From the NCBI GenBank assembly GCA_014730235.1, contig WJIO01000356.1, positions 1 to 5,709 on the forward strand: 5,709 bases of DNA. The letters are read 5' to 3'. The stretch is from Candidatus Poribacteria bacterium. Lineage in GTDB: Bacteria; Poribacteria; DTPJ01; WJIO01. This document shows positions 1 through 5,529 of this stretch, in pieces. A model generated the notes under the pieces. The model did not search any database and had not been told where the DNA came from. It worked only from the letters and a program-made list of their open reading frames with translations. Position numbers and translations under genes: made by a program. Numbering within the stretch: position 1 is the first letter of the stretch; every line of letters starts with the position of its first letter.

Positions 1-830
1 CTATAAACACCAAGCATATACTATTTTTTGTGAGCGGTGCATTTAATAAGCTAGACGAAGTAATCAAAAAGAGGATGCACAAACAAGGCATTGGTTTTGG
101 TGCTGAGATTATTCAAAATCAGGAAAGTGAAAATTACCTGGAAGAATGTAAATCTGTTGACTTCATTGAATATGGTTTTGAACCCGAATTTGTAGGTCGA
201 TTACCTGTTCGGGTAGTGTGTTATGAATTATCAGTGGAAGACCTCTATAATATACTTAAGCATTCCGAAGGCTCTATAGTTAAACAATATCAAAATGCTT
301 TTAAGGCTTATGGGATAGATGTTATTTTTTCAGATGAAAGCCTGTGGCGAATTGCTGAAAAAGCCTATGAGGAAAAAACCGGGGCTAGAGCTTTATCCAC
401 AGTATGTGAAAAGACAATGCGGGAATTTAAATTTGAATTACCCTCATCTGAAATTAAACATTTCGTTGTAACCTCTGAGATGGTAAATGATCCTAAGTCT
501 GAGTTAAAAAAGCTTATGGAAAATCCCAAAGCGAATAAAATCATTATAGCTCATGAGTTGCTAAAGGAATATGAAAAACAATTTATGACCAAACATCAGA
601 TTAAATTATCATTTTCAGACGAAGCAGCAGGCCTTATAAGCCAGAAATCCGAAGAAACACAAAAAGATATTAAAGGCGTATGTGATGAAATATTAATTGA
701 CTTTGAATACGGTCTCAACCTGATCAAAAGAAATACAGGAAAAACTGAATTCACTATAACCAAGGAAGTTATTCTTGATCCAAGCGGAACTTTAGACAAA
801 TGGTTCAAAGAATATTACAACAAACAATAA
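1..830 (+). CDS. ClpX-like AAA+ unfoldase, C-terminal part, with a duplicated small domain (5' end outside window)
   Basis: Partial gene. The frame is open to the left edge and the bases before the first GTG (position 30) already encode the ClpX-type strand ILFFVSGAF, so GTG-30 is not the start. Residue numbers below count from that GTG. Visible family marks are the GIGFG loop at 20-24, whose IGF tripeptide docks ClpX onto ClpP, EFVGRLPV at 53-60 with the arginine finger R57, and the sensor-2 motif TGAR at 117-120. The region 83-162 is the normal ClpX C-terminal small domain. ClpX normally ends soon after this point, but here about 100 more residues follow, and 177-259 aligns with 83-162 as a second, diverged copy. 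The Walker A and B motifs and any zinc-binding domain would lie outside the window. By family, it should unfold proteins using ATP in the cytoplasm, possibly for ClpP. It is probably a ClpX paralogue rather than housekeeping ClpX. The next gene starts four bases after the stop. Confidence 0.88.
   Translation, partial: INTKHILFFVSGAFNKLDEVIKKRMHKQGIGFGAEIIQNQESENYLEECKSVDFIEYGFEPEFVGRLPVRVVCYELSVEDLYNILKHSEGSIVKQYQNAFKAYGIDVIFSDESLWRIAEKAYEEKTGARALSTVCEKTMREFKFELPSSEIKHFVVTSEMVNDPKSELKKLMENPKANKIIIAHELLKEYEKQFMTKHQIKLSFSDEAAGLISQKSEETQKDIKGVCDEILIDFEYGLNLIKRNTGKTEFTITKEVILDPSGTLDKWFKEYYNKQ
276..809 (+). repeat. Tandem duplication of the AAA+ C-terminal small domain within the ClpX-like protein
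   Basis: Copy 1 covers about 276-515 and copy 2 about 558-809, with a short linker between them. Aligned pairs include KQYQ...F with KEYE...F, FSDE with FSDE (residues 100-103 and 195-198), IAEK with ISQK, VCE with VCD, and near the ends T.E...DP with T.E...DP (148-155 and 244-251). The relation is seen at protein level only; the DNA has diverged, so the duplication is old. Copy 2 lacks the GAR sensor-2 arginine, which argues that it no longer contacts nucleotide and serves another role such as hexamer packing or partner binding (inference). Confidence 0.75.
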
Positions 831-834
831 TAAT

Positions 835-1635
835 ATGAATAAACTAATTATACCGTTTGTATTGATAACAATAATAGCAATATTTATTGGAAATAATGCA
901 CTTTCATCAGAAATATCAGAACAGATATACAGTGTGGGAACAAAATTTACCCTGGATGCTAGTTTCTGGGGTTTATCAGTATCAGGTAATATGGAAGTAT
1001 CGGAGAAAACTACCCTTAATGATAAAGACGCAATTCTCATAAGATCTAAAGTGACAAAGTTTGGGGGATTGATGGGTTTTATCGCCAGATTTCTCAGAAC
1101 TTATAAAGGTTCTGATACCTTTGATTCATATATTGACGCCAAGACCAAAAGAACCATGCGTTATCAGGTATATAAGAGCAATGATGACGGAACTAAAGAT
1201 GTCAAAGAGCATGTATATTTTAACCGTAAAGAAAACAAAGTCATATCTCTTAAGGATGATAAAGTTATTATAAAAAATGCAAAACCGGATCTTCAGGAAC
1301 TTTTTGGTTCATTTCTTGAGCTTATATGTAAAATGAATGAAAAAGGCCTGGCATTGGGTCAAAGATTTTATGTAAATCTGTATGAGCATGAAAGAGCAAG
1401 CCAGATTGAAATTAAAGTTAAGGATTATATGATCATAAATGGTATACCATCATATATTGTCTTTATAGATGATATACCAAATATGTTTAAATATCCCGCT
1501 CAATTGGAAGCTCAGATTATAAAGAATAGCAAGGGCTTCTGGATTCCAGTAAGGGGAAAATGCATTATAAAAATTCGATTCTTTCCAGATGTAACGGTTA
1601 AAGGCAGGCTAAGTCAGGAGCGCTTTGGCAATTGA
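835..1635 (+). CDS. Exported DUF3108-like protein
   Basis: A 266-residue protein of unknown function. Residues 1-25 form a signal peptide: a lysine, a long hydrophobic stretch (4-19), then NALSSE as a likely signal peptidase I site. There is no lipobox. The mature part is predicted to be beta-rich and periplasmic. It has the layout of DUF3108 proteins: an early strand with SFWGLSVSGNMEV (43-55), a Y...DTFDSYID stretch (90-101), a VYFNRKENKV segment (127-136), and a late part where GLALGQRFYVNLY (171-183) and FWIPVRG (235-241) match the 'GQ' and 'P V' positions of the family. It is more diverged than the clear family member at 3263-4018. The start lies four bases after the ClpX-like stop and has no Shine-Dalgarno sequence, so translation probably depends on ribosomes finishing the upstream gene. 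The assignment to DUF3108 is inference from motif order; export is well supported. Confidence 0.75.
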   Translation: MNKLIIPFVLITIIAIFIGNNALSSEISEQIYSVGTKFTLDASFWGLSVSGNMEVSEKTTLNDKDAILIRSKVTKFGGLMGFIARFLRTYKGSDTFDSYIDAKTKRTMRYQVYKSNDDGTKDVKEHVYFNRKENKVISLKDDKVIIKNAKPDLQELFGSFLELICKMNEKGLALGQRFYVNLYEHERASQIEIKVKDYMIINGIPSYIVFIDDIPNMFKYPAQLEAQIIKNSKGFWIPVRGKCIIKIRFFPDVTVKGRLSQERFGN

Positions 1636-1790
1636 TGTAGCATAATTACATACCTACGTATCAAAAAGGTGTCACATATCTAAAATATCCGGAAGAAAAT
1701 AATAAACTAAATCCCCTTATTCCAGTATTTATAAGCAATTACAGACTTGGCATGGGTGTTGCAGTTATAACATTATGGTTAGAGAATTAA
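1635..1790 (+). pseudogene. Remnant of an unidentified gene: TGATG start followed by amber, then 49 open codons
   Basis: The TGA stop of the preceding gene (1633-1635) overlaps an ATG at 1635-1637, the TGATG arrangement typical of translationally coupled genes. The next codon in that frame is TAG (1638-1640), and then 49 codons stay open until TAA at 1788-1790. The product looks like real protein: it contains YIPTYQKG, NPLIPVFISNYRLG and ends GVAVITLWLEN, with a hydrophobic stretch close to the C-terminus. No other start codon precedes most of it. I do not recognise the family. The simplest reading is the 3' tail of a gene whose front was deleted, or a small coupled gene killed by a nonsense change at codon 2. 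Amber readthrough is possible but has no support in this window. Confidence 0.45.
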
Positions 1791-1823
1791 ATTTAAAGAT
1801 AAACTGGAGAGGAGGAAAAGACA

Positions 1824-2669
1824 ATGACTAAAGCCATTTGGAAATCAGCTATATTTTTAATATTTATCCCGGTTTTGATACTTCAGGGATGTAGTTCCAA
1901 CAGTGGAGATGTAATTGTTATTGACGAGAGTGCTCCAGCAGCCCCTCGTGGAGTTTACAGCGTTACAGGTGATGAAGTGGTTGTAATACACTGGTATCCT
2001 AATCAAGAAATGGATCTTGATGGTTATGTTATATACCGCAGTCCCACTGAATTTGGTGATTACGAAGAAATTGCAGTAACCGGACCAAATACAACAAATT
2101 ATGTAGATGATGATGTGAAAAACGGACTAACATATTATTATGCCATTGCAGCATTTGATAACGATGGTAACGAAAGCGATTTAAGTCCGGAAATAGTAGA
2201 TGATACACCCCGTCCAGAAGGAATGAACGTAACATTAAACGATTATATTCTGGAACCGGATTTTAGCGGTTTTGATTTTTCCCGGCCCGATAAAAATGCA
2301 CAGCCTTTTGATGCCCGGGGAACAGATATATATTTTGGTGTAGGAACTGTTGACGGTGAGGTAAGTGTACCTTACATATACACTGTAAATGACGATATAG
2401 GTATACAGGATCTGGGATATACCGATTCTATGGACGATGTAGACGTTTCCCCGACTCAGGGCTTTACCTTTGGATTTGTGGAAGCTATTACCGGACATAC
2501 CTATGCATTTTTAACTCTTGACGGTAATTATGCGAAAATAAGGATTATTGATGTTAGAATAGAATGGCTTGCTGATGATATAGACGATGCCTGGATGACT
2601 TTTGATTGGGCATATCAGCTACAGGTTGATAATCCCGAGCTTGCTCCCAAAAAGGCACTAGAAGAATAA
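1824..2669 (+). CDS. Lipoprotein with a fibronectin type III domain and a C-terminal HmuY-like domain
   Basis: A 281-residue lipoprotein. The start is fixed by AGGAGG at 1810-1815, eight bases upstream of the ATG. Residues 1-23 form a lipoprotein signal with the lipobox LQGC (modified Cys23); the residue after it is Ser, which in E. coli would favour outer-membrane sorting. An acidic linker leads to one fibronectin type III domain (about 39-128), with hallmarks VVVIHWYP, LDGYVIYRS and TYYYAIAAFDNDGNESDLS. The last part (about 160-275) is a second domain in which GHTYAFLTLDGNYAKIRI (224-241) and MTFDWAYQ (258-265) stand out. That strand pattern resembles HmuY-type beta domains and the tails of FN3 lipoproteins in FCB-related bacteria; this is recollection and not searched. 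The protein probably sits on the cell surface or in the periplasm and binds a protein or sugar; the ligand is unknown. It is co-transcribed with the next gene (18-base gap). Confidence 0.85.
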   Translation: MTKAIWKSAIFLIFIPVLILQGCSSNSGDVIVIDESAPAAPRGVYSVTGDEVVVIHWYPNQEMDLDGYVIYRSPTEFGDYEEIAVTGPNTTNYVDDDVKNGLTYYYAIAAFDNDGNESDLSPEIVDDTPRPEGMNVTLNDYILEPDFSGFDFSRPDKNAQPFDARGTDIYFGVGTVDGEVSVPYIYTVNDDIGIQDLGYTDSMDDVDVSPTQGFTFGFVEAITGHTYAFLTLDGNYAKIRIIDVRIEWLADDIDDAWMTFDWAYQLQVDNPELAPKKALEE

Positions 2670-2687
2670 TATAAGGAGGATTAAGCC

Positions 2688-2993
2688 ATGAGCCGACGAA
2701 GAATTTTGACAATGCTGCCTTTGTTTCTGATTGCTGTATTTGCGATTGCCGCTTGTGAAAATTATGACCTGGAAGTTCGAAATAAAACTGACGAGGTTCT
2801 TGATATATACGTCGATGAATATTACGAAGGTTCTCTCGCTCCTAAGAATTACTTGATTATAAGGGATTTATCTCATGGTGAGCATTACATTGAGGCCTTT
2901 AACCTGGATGAAGATTTAATTGCAGTGGACGATATTTACATAGATGGTGACAGCAAATGGATAATATATGATACATATTATCGGCTTTATTGA
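2688..2993 (+). CDS. Small lipoprotein with a PEGA-like beta domain
   Basis: A 101-residue protein, second gene of the lipoprotein operon. AAGGAGGA at 2673-2680 with a seven-base spacer fixes the ATG. Residues 1-23 are an arginine-rich n-region (MSRRR), a hydrophobic core and the lipobox IAAC, giving a lipid-modified Cys23 followed by Glu. The mature part is only about 78 residues and reads as alternating strands: YDLEVRNKTDEVLDIYVDEY (26-45), a GSLAPKNY turn, then LSHGEHYIEAFNLDED. This 'N-x-T ... YVD ... G ... P ... GEH-x-x-EA' order is like PEGA domains, small surface beta modules, although the PEGA signature itself is not intact. It is very acidic and rich in Tyr and Asp. The strong terminator 68 bases downstream closes the operon. 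Function is unknown; a partner of the FN3 lipoprotein is a reasonable guess from the shared operon. Confidence 0.8.
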   Translation: MSRRRILTMLPLFLIAVFAIAACENYDLEVRNKTDEVLDIYVDEYYEGSLAPKNYLIIRDLSHGEHYIEAFNLDEDLIAVDDIYIDGDSKWIIYDTYYRLY

Positions 2994-3060
2994 TAACTGT
3001 AAACCCGAAGGATGAATTAACGTCATAATACTGTGGCTCGTTCTTTAAAATAAAAGCGAT

Positions 3061-3088
3061 AGCACACGTTTTAAAAACGTGTGCTTTT
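3061..3088 (+). terminator. Rho-independent terminator of the lipoprotein operon
   Basis: The perfect 10-bp stem AGCACACGTT / AACGTGTGCT (3061-3070 and 3076-3085) has loop TTAAA and is followed by TTTTAT. It lies 68 bases after the stop of the small lipoprotein gene and separates it from the DUF3108 gene. A-rich sequence on its left (TAAAAG) means it may also stop transcription on the opposite strand. Confidence 0.9.
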
Positions 3089-3262
3089 ATATTATGGCTC
3101 TTCAGAGTTAAGTATGGTAGTAATAAAAGAATCCTGTGTATTGTCATCCTAATTTTGCAGAAATAGCAGGCTGAGAAAATTTTCAATTTACTAATACACT
3201 AAACAACAGAAGAACCCATATTGTTTATTATTATTTGATGTTATGGAAGGTGTTTTTTAGCC

Positions 3263-4018
3263 ATGAAAGGCTTTATTTCCCATAAAAAAATTATAATATT
3301 TATATTTGCTATATCCGTATGGTCATCTACCATGAGTGTATTAAGCGCTCAACCACTTCTGGAACAGCCTACCATATGGAATGGAAAATTTAAAAGCGGC
3401 GAAGAACTTGAATACAACGTAAAAGTACGGGGAATTCCAGCCGGAACTCAGGTTATGAAAATAGATGGAAATTTAACCTGGAGCGGAAATAATGTTTACC
3501 ACGTCAAAAGTGAATCTAAAATAACAAGGCTATTCAGTCTGTTTTATTCCTTTGATAACCGCAGTGAAAGCTTTATTGACAGCACTTATTTACATCCTTT
3601 ATATTATAGTCGAAAGATTATTGATGGTGGTTATAAAGGACGTACGATAGTTGATTTTGATCAGAAAAATCAGATTGCCAGAGTTGTAAAGGACAAAAAA
3701 TATAAAGAGATAGAAATACCTACAGGTATTCAGGATGAATTATCTATGATCTATCTACTGCGAAGTAAAGATATTGAAGTGGGTCAAAGCTATAAATTTC
3801 CTGCTCTTATCGGTACAGAAATTATTGACGCAAAAGTATCAGTTCTTAGATATGAAAAAGTAGACACTGATATGGGAAAAATTAAAACTATTGTTGTTAA
3901 AACTACGCCCAAAAATATTGTTATATGGCTTACGGATGATGCAGCCAGAATTCCTGTAAAGATAGAAGCGGACAGCAAATTAGGTAAGATTGTATTTAAA
4001 TTAGAACATATACGATAA
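3263..4018 (+). CDS. Exported DUF3108 family protein
   Basis: A 251-residue protein and a clear member of the DUF3108 family (periplasmic proteins of unknown biochemical role, found in Gram-negative-type bacteria). Residues 1-29 are a signal peptide with an n-region HKK, a hydrophobic core and a signal peptidase I site LSAQ (cut after Ala29). Family hallmarks in order are GEELEYNVKVRGIPAGT (46-62), the central F...YSFDNRSESFID (91-106), QDELSMIYLLR followed by GQSYKFP (157-180), and the closing WLTDDAARIPVKIEA with GKIVFKL (222-247). Its length is normal. The start follows GGAAGGTG at 3245-3252 with a 10-base spacer, a moderate ribosome-binding site. It stands alone between two terminators, and no convincing promoter was found in 3089-3262. 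It is a distant relative of the exported protein at 835-1635, so DUF3108-type proteins appear twice here. It ends convergent with the metallopeptidase gene. Confidence 0.9.
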   Translation: MKGFISHKKIIIFIFAISVWSSTMSVLSAQPLLEQPTIWNGKFKSGEELEYNVKVRGIPAGTQVMKIDGNLTWSGNNVYHVKSESKITRLFSLFYSFDNRSESFIDSTYLHPLYYSRKIIDGGYKGRTIVDFDQKNQIARVVKDKKYKEIEIPTGIQDELSMIYLLRSKDIEVGQSYKFPALIGTEIIDAKVSVLRYEKVDTDMGKIKTIVVKTTPKNIVIWLTDDAARIPVKIEADSKLGKIVFKLEHIR

Positions 4019-4065
4019 TAATAACCTGTATTCTATCACAATTCAGGGTGAAGAATATAGATTGT

Positions 4066-4087
4066 AAAAGCTGCTTATCCGGCTTTT
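4066..4087. terminator. Probable bidirectional terminator between convergent genes
   Basis: AAAAGCTG (4066-4073) pairs with CGGCTTTT (4080-4087), an 8-bp stem with one G-T pair and a six-base loop. The A-run on one side and T-run on the other give each strand a stem ending in U residues, as is common between convergent genes. It lies 48 bases after the DUF3108 stop. It is weaker than the one at 3061, because the U-run is part of the stem. Confidence 0.45.
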
Positions 4088-4119
4088 GAAAATTTCAGGA
4101 AAACGGTATATCTCACCTA

Positions 4120-4195
4120 ATTAAGGTTTCAGCAGATTTTAACAAAAAACTCCAAACCCGGATTGTTCTACAGGATTATAAAAAGAAACCTTAAT
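4120..4195. repeat. Widely spaced perfect 11-bp inverted repeat
   Basis: ATTAAGGTTTC (4120-4130) and GAAACCTTAAT (4185-4195) are perfect inverse copies separated by 54 bases with no evident coding content. The repeat lies in the gap between the convergent DUF3108 and metallopeptidase genes, 12 bases past the latter's stop. It could be a long-loop RNA stem protecting the 3' end of the metallopeptidase transcript, or the edges of a small degraded insertion. The arms alone do not decide between these. Confidence 0.5.
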
Positions 4196-4207
4196 AATAT
4201 AAAATAG

Positions 4208-5032
4208 TTATTTTACCAAAATATGAGCTATGGGTTTAGAGGAGTTATTTCCTTTGTTTTCTAACCAGATAAGGGATAAAATCTGCTTAAATTTTGGAAA
4301 ATACCGGGACTGCTCGATCATTTTAGCTTTGCTATCTGAAGCGCTTTTCGACCAGGAATTTATATAAACTTCCCCATGAGCATCTAAATCTTTAATATCT
4401 TTATCAAACAGCTTTTTGGCAAAAGTTCCCTCCTGTAAAGGCGCACTTCTAGAAAGATAGAGGGATTTATCCTTTCTGAAGCTCTCTGAATATGAAAAAT
4501 ATCTGATTTTGCCCTCTTCCGAAACTATTATAGCGCAAACTTCAGGATTGAATCTAGCGTATCTGATTGCTGTACTGGTTATGGAGGTTTTATATTTTCT
4601 TGCCAGAAAACTTATGGTTTTCAGGCTTATATCCCTGTTTTGTATATCCTGCCTGAAAACATTTTCAGGCATCAGAAGCTCAACGGCAAACTCATTGGCT
4701 TCTCTCTCCTCCTTTTTAATATACTCACCAAGACTTCCTATATCTTTGCCAAAACATTGATAGCCTAAACTGTTGTGATAATCTATAGTATAATGACCCA
4801 ATTCATGAGCAATGGTAAATCTTATTCTTGCCTTTGACTTTATAGAACTATTCACCATTATGCCCCAGTTCCCCTCAACTGAAATAAGATAACCATCATA
4901 TCCGCTGTCAGCTTCTCGCTCCCATACGGATATACCCATTTTTTCAGCTATTTTTCGAGGGTAAACAGGAATATCTGATATACTAAGTCCAGAGAGCAAA
5001 TCTCTGGCATAATAAGTCGGAAGTTGACGCAC
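4208..5032 (-). CDS. ImmA/IrrE family zinc metallopeptidase, long form
   Basis: A 274-residue cytoplasmic protease of the ImmA/IrrE (DUF955) family. The zinc site is visible: HELGH at 76-80 gives His76, catalytic Glu77 and His80, and EREAN (109-113) supplies the third ligand, Glu111. The family landmarks FAVELLMP (115-122) and a helix-turn-helix-like SFLARKYKTSITSTAIRYA (141-159) follow. Beyond about residue 165 there is a C-terminal domain (CAIIVSEEGKIRYF ... INSWSKS ... IWLEN), as in IrrE-type proteins, which are longer than the minimal ImmA. Family members cut a partner XRE repressor and so switch on its targets; the XRE gene directly upstream on the same strand is the likely substrate. 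The start is GTG: the frame closes just upstream and no ATG is near. The ribosome-binding site AGGTGG is four bases away. The gene has its own promoter in the 121-base gap. Confidence 0.93.
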   Translation of the reverse strand: MRQLPTYYARDLLSGLSISDIPVYPRKIAEKMGISVWEREADSGYDGYLISVEGNWGIMVNSSIKSKARIRFTIAHELGHYTIDYHNSLGYQCFGKDIGSLGEYIKKEEREANEFAVELLMPENVFRQDIQNRDISLKTISFLARKYKTSITSTAIRYARFNPEVCAIIVSEEGKIRYFSYSESFRKDKSLYLSRSAPLQEGTFAKKLFDKDIKDLDAHGEVYINSWSKSASDSKAKMIEQSRYFPKFKQILSLIWLENKGNNSSKPIAHILVK

Positions 5033-5036
5033 TTTC

Positions 5037-5042
5037 CCACCT
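5037..5042 (-). promoter_or_regulatory. Ribosome-binding site setting the GTG start of the metallopeptidase
   Basis: Read on the minus strand, AGGTGG stands four bases before GTG at 5032-5030. The spacer is short and the start codon is weak, so the protease is probably made at a low level. An in-frame TAA a few codons upstream excludes an earlier start. Confidence 0.55.
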
Positions 5043-5047
5043 GTAAA

Positions 5048-5097
5048 TTACTTAATACGCTATATATCTTTGACAAAAACTACCATTTTACTTAGTA
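5048..5097. repeat. Pair of TTACTTANTA direct repeats, a candidate operator, upstream of the metallopeptidase gene
   Basis: TTACTTAATA at 5048-5057 and TTACTTAGTA at 5088-5097 differ at one position and lie exactly 40 bases apart, close to four helical turns. The second copy overlaps the -10 box of the metallopeptidase promoter and the first lies in its leader, a layout that would suit repression by a regulator bound at both sites. The region is AT-rich, so chance cannot be ruled out. Confidence 0.35.
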
Positions 5098-5122
5098 TAT
5101 CATAGTTATGGCGTAAATGCAA
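5094..5122 (-). promoter_or_regulatory. Sigma-70-type promoter of the metallopeptidase gene
   Basis: On the minus strand, TTGCAT (5122-5117) and TATACT (5099-5094) are separated by exactly 17 bases. The -10 has five of six consensus bases and the -35 begins with the TTG triplet. Transcription would start near 5087, giving a leader of about 55 bases. The block TTGCATTTAC (5122-5113) is identical to the one at the XRE promoter. Confidence 0.65.
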
Positions 5123-5153
5123 TATTTTCAATGCTTTACAGATAAATATGCTA

Positions 5154-5486
5154 CTAATCCTGACCGTTCCTGCTCTTAAGAAACTCATAGAATTCCAGCA
5201 TGGTTTGCTTATCCTTCTCAGAAAGCTCCATAAATCCCCTGAACATAACACTGACCTTCGGGTCTGCCAGTATATCATCATATCCTTTCTTTTTTCTACC
5301 CAGTAAATAGTCAGTGGTAACCTTCAAAGCCTCAGCCAGCTTGGATAAGGCGTCAAAAGAAGGTTTACGAGCACCGGATTCAAATTGAGAGATAGCTGCA
5401 GGAGTAAGCTTCGCAGCCCTTGCCAACCGGGTTTGTGTAAATCCCAGATCCGTTCTACGGTTTTTAATTCGCTTTGCTACCGACAT
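5154..5486 (-). CDS. XRE-family transcriptional repressor, ImmR/DdrO type by context
   Basis: A 110-residue DNA-binding protein. The HTH_3 (Cro/C1) domain fills residues 5-63: IKNRRTDLGFTQTRLARAA, then the recognition region LTPAAISQFESGARKPS and LAEALKVTTDYLLG. A short tail follows, with DDILADPKVSVMFRGF (70-85) and a final helix LSEKDKQTMLEFYEFLKS (88-105), a tail type common in repressors paired with ImmA/IrrE proteases and the likely place for cleavage or dimerisation (inference). Start: ATG at 5486 with AAAGGAGG (5502-5495) eight bases upstream, the best ribosome-binding site on this strand. The protease gene follows 121 bases downstream on the same strand with a separate promoter. The repressor probably controls both promoters, since they share the TTGCATTTAC block. 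No integrase, excisionase or DNA-repair gene is in view to show whether the switch belongs to a mobile element or to a stress response. Confidence 0.93.
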   Translation of the reverse strand: MSVAKRIKNRRTDLGFTQTRLARAAKLTPAAISQFESGARKPSFDALSKLAEALKVTTDYLLGRKKKGYDDILADPKVSVMFRGFMELSEKDKQTMLEFYEFLKSRNGQD

Positions 5487-5513
5487 ACTTCTCGCCTCCT
5501 TTCAAAACATTTT

Positions 5514-5521
5514 ACAATTGT
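5514..5521. promoter_or_regulatory. Palindrome ACAATTGT in the XRE leader, a candidate operator
   Basis: This perfect 8-bp palindrome lies between the predicted transcription start (about 5523) and the ribosome-binding site of the XRE gene. XRE repressors bind short palindromes and commonly control their own gene from such a position. No copy of it was seen at the metallopeptidase promoter, so its role is uncertain. Confidence 0.3.
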
Positions 5522-5529
5522 TATTTATA

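Noticed and set aside
30-32. GTG as the start of the ClpX-like gene
   Set aside because: The frame is open to the left edge and the codons before it encode the conserved ILFF strand leading into SGAF, so the true start is outside the window.
1635-1651. ATGTA/TACAT hairpin after the first exported protein
   Set aside because: A 5-bp AT-only stem with no T-run is too weak to be a terminator.
1747-1787. Possible promoter for the FN3 lipoprotein operon (TTGGCA with CATTAT, or TTGCAG with GAGAAT)
   Set aside because: Spacings of 17-18 bases fit, but the -10 boxes are poor and the region also reads as protein-like codons, so no choice is supported.
2899-3186. Minus-strand open frame of 95 codons
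   Set aside because: It crosses the strong terminator at 3061-3088 and overlaps the small lipoprotein gene antisense; its composition is not protein-like.
3089-3262. Promoter for the DUF3108 gene at 3263
   Set aside because: TTGTCA at 3141 has no good -10 at 16-18 bases, and TAATAC at 3192 has no -35; the palindrome GAAAATTTTC at 3175-3184 is AT-rich and may be chance.
4509-4760. Plus-strand open frame of 83 codons
   Set aside because: It lies wholly antisense to the metallopeptidase catalytic region, which has unmistakable family motifs.
5060-5281. Minus-strand open frame of 73 codons
   Set aside because: It is out of frame with and overlaps the XRE gene, and runs through the metallopeptidase promoter; it is a shadow.
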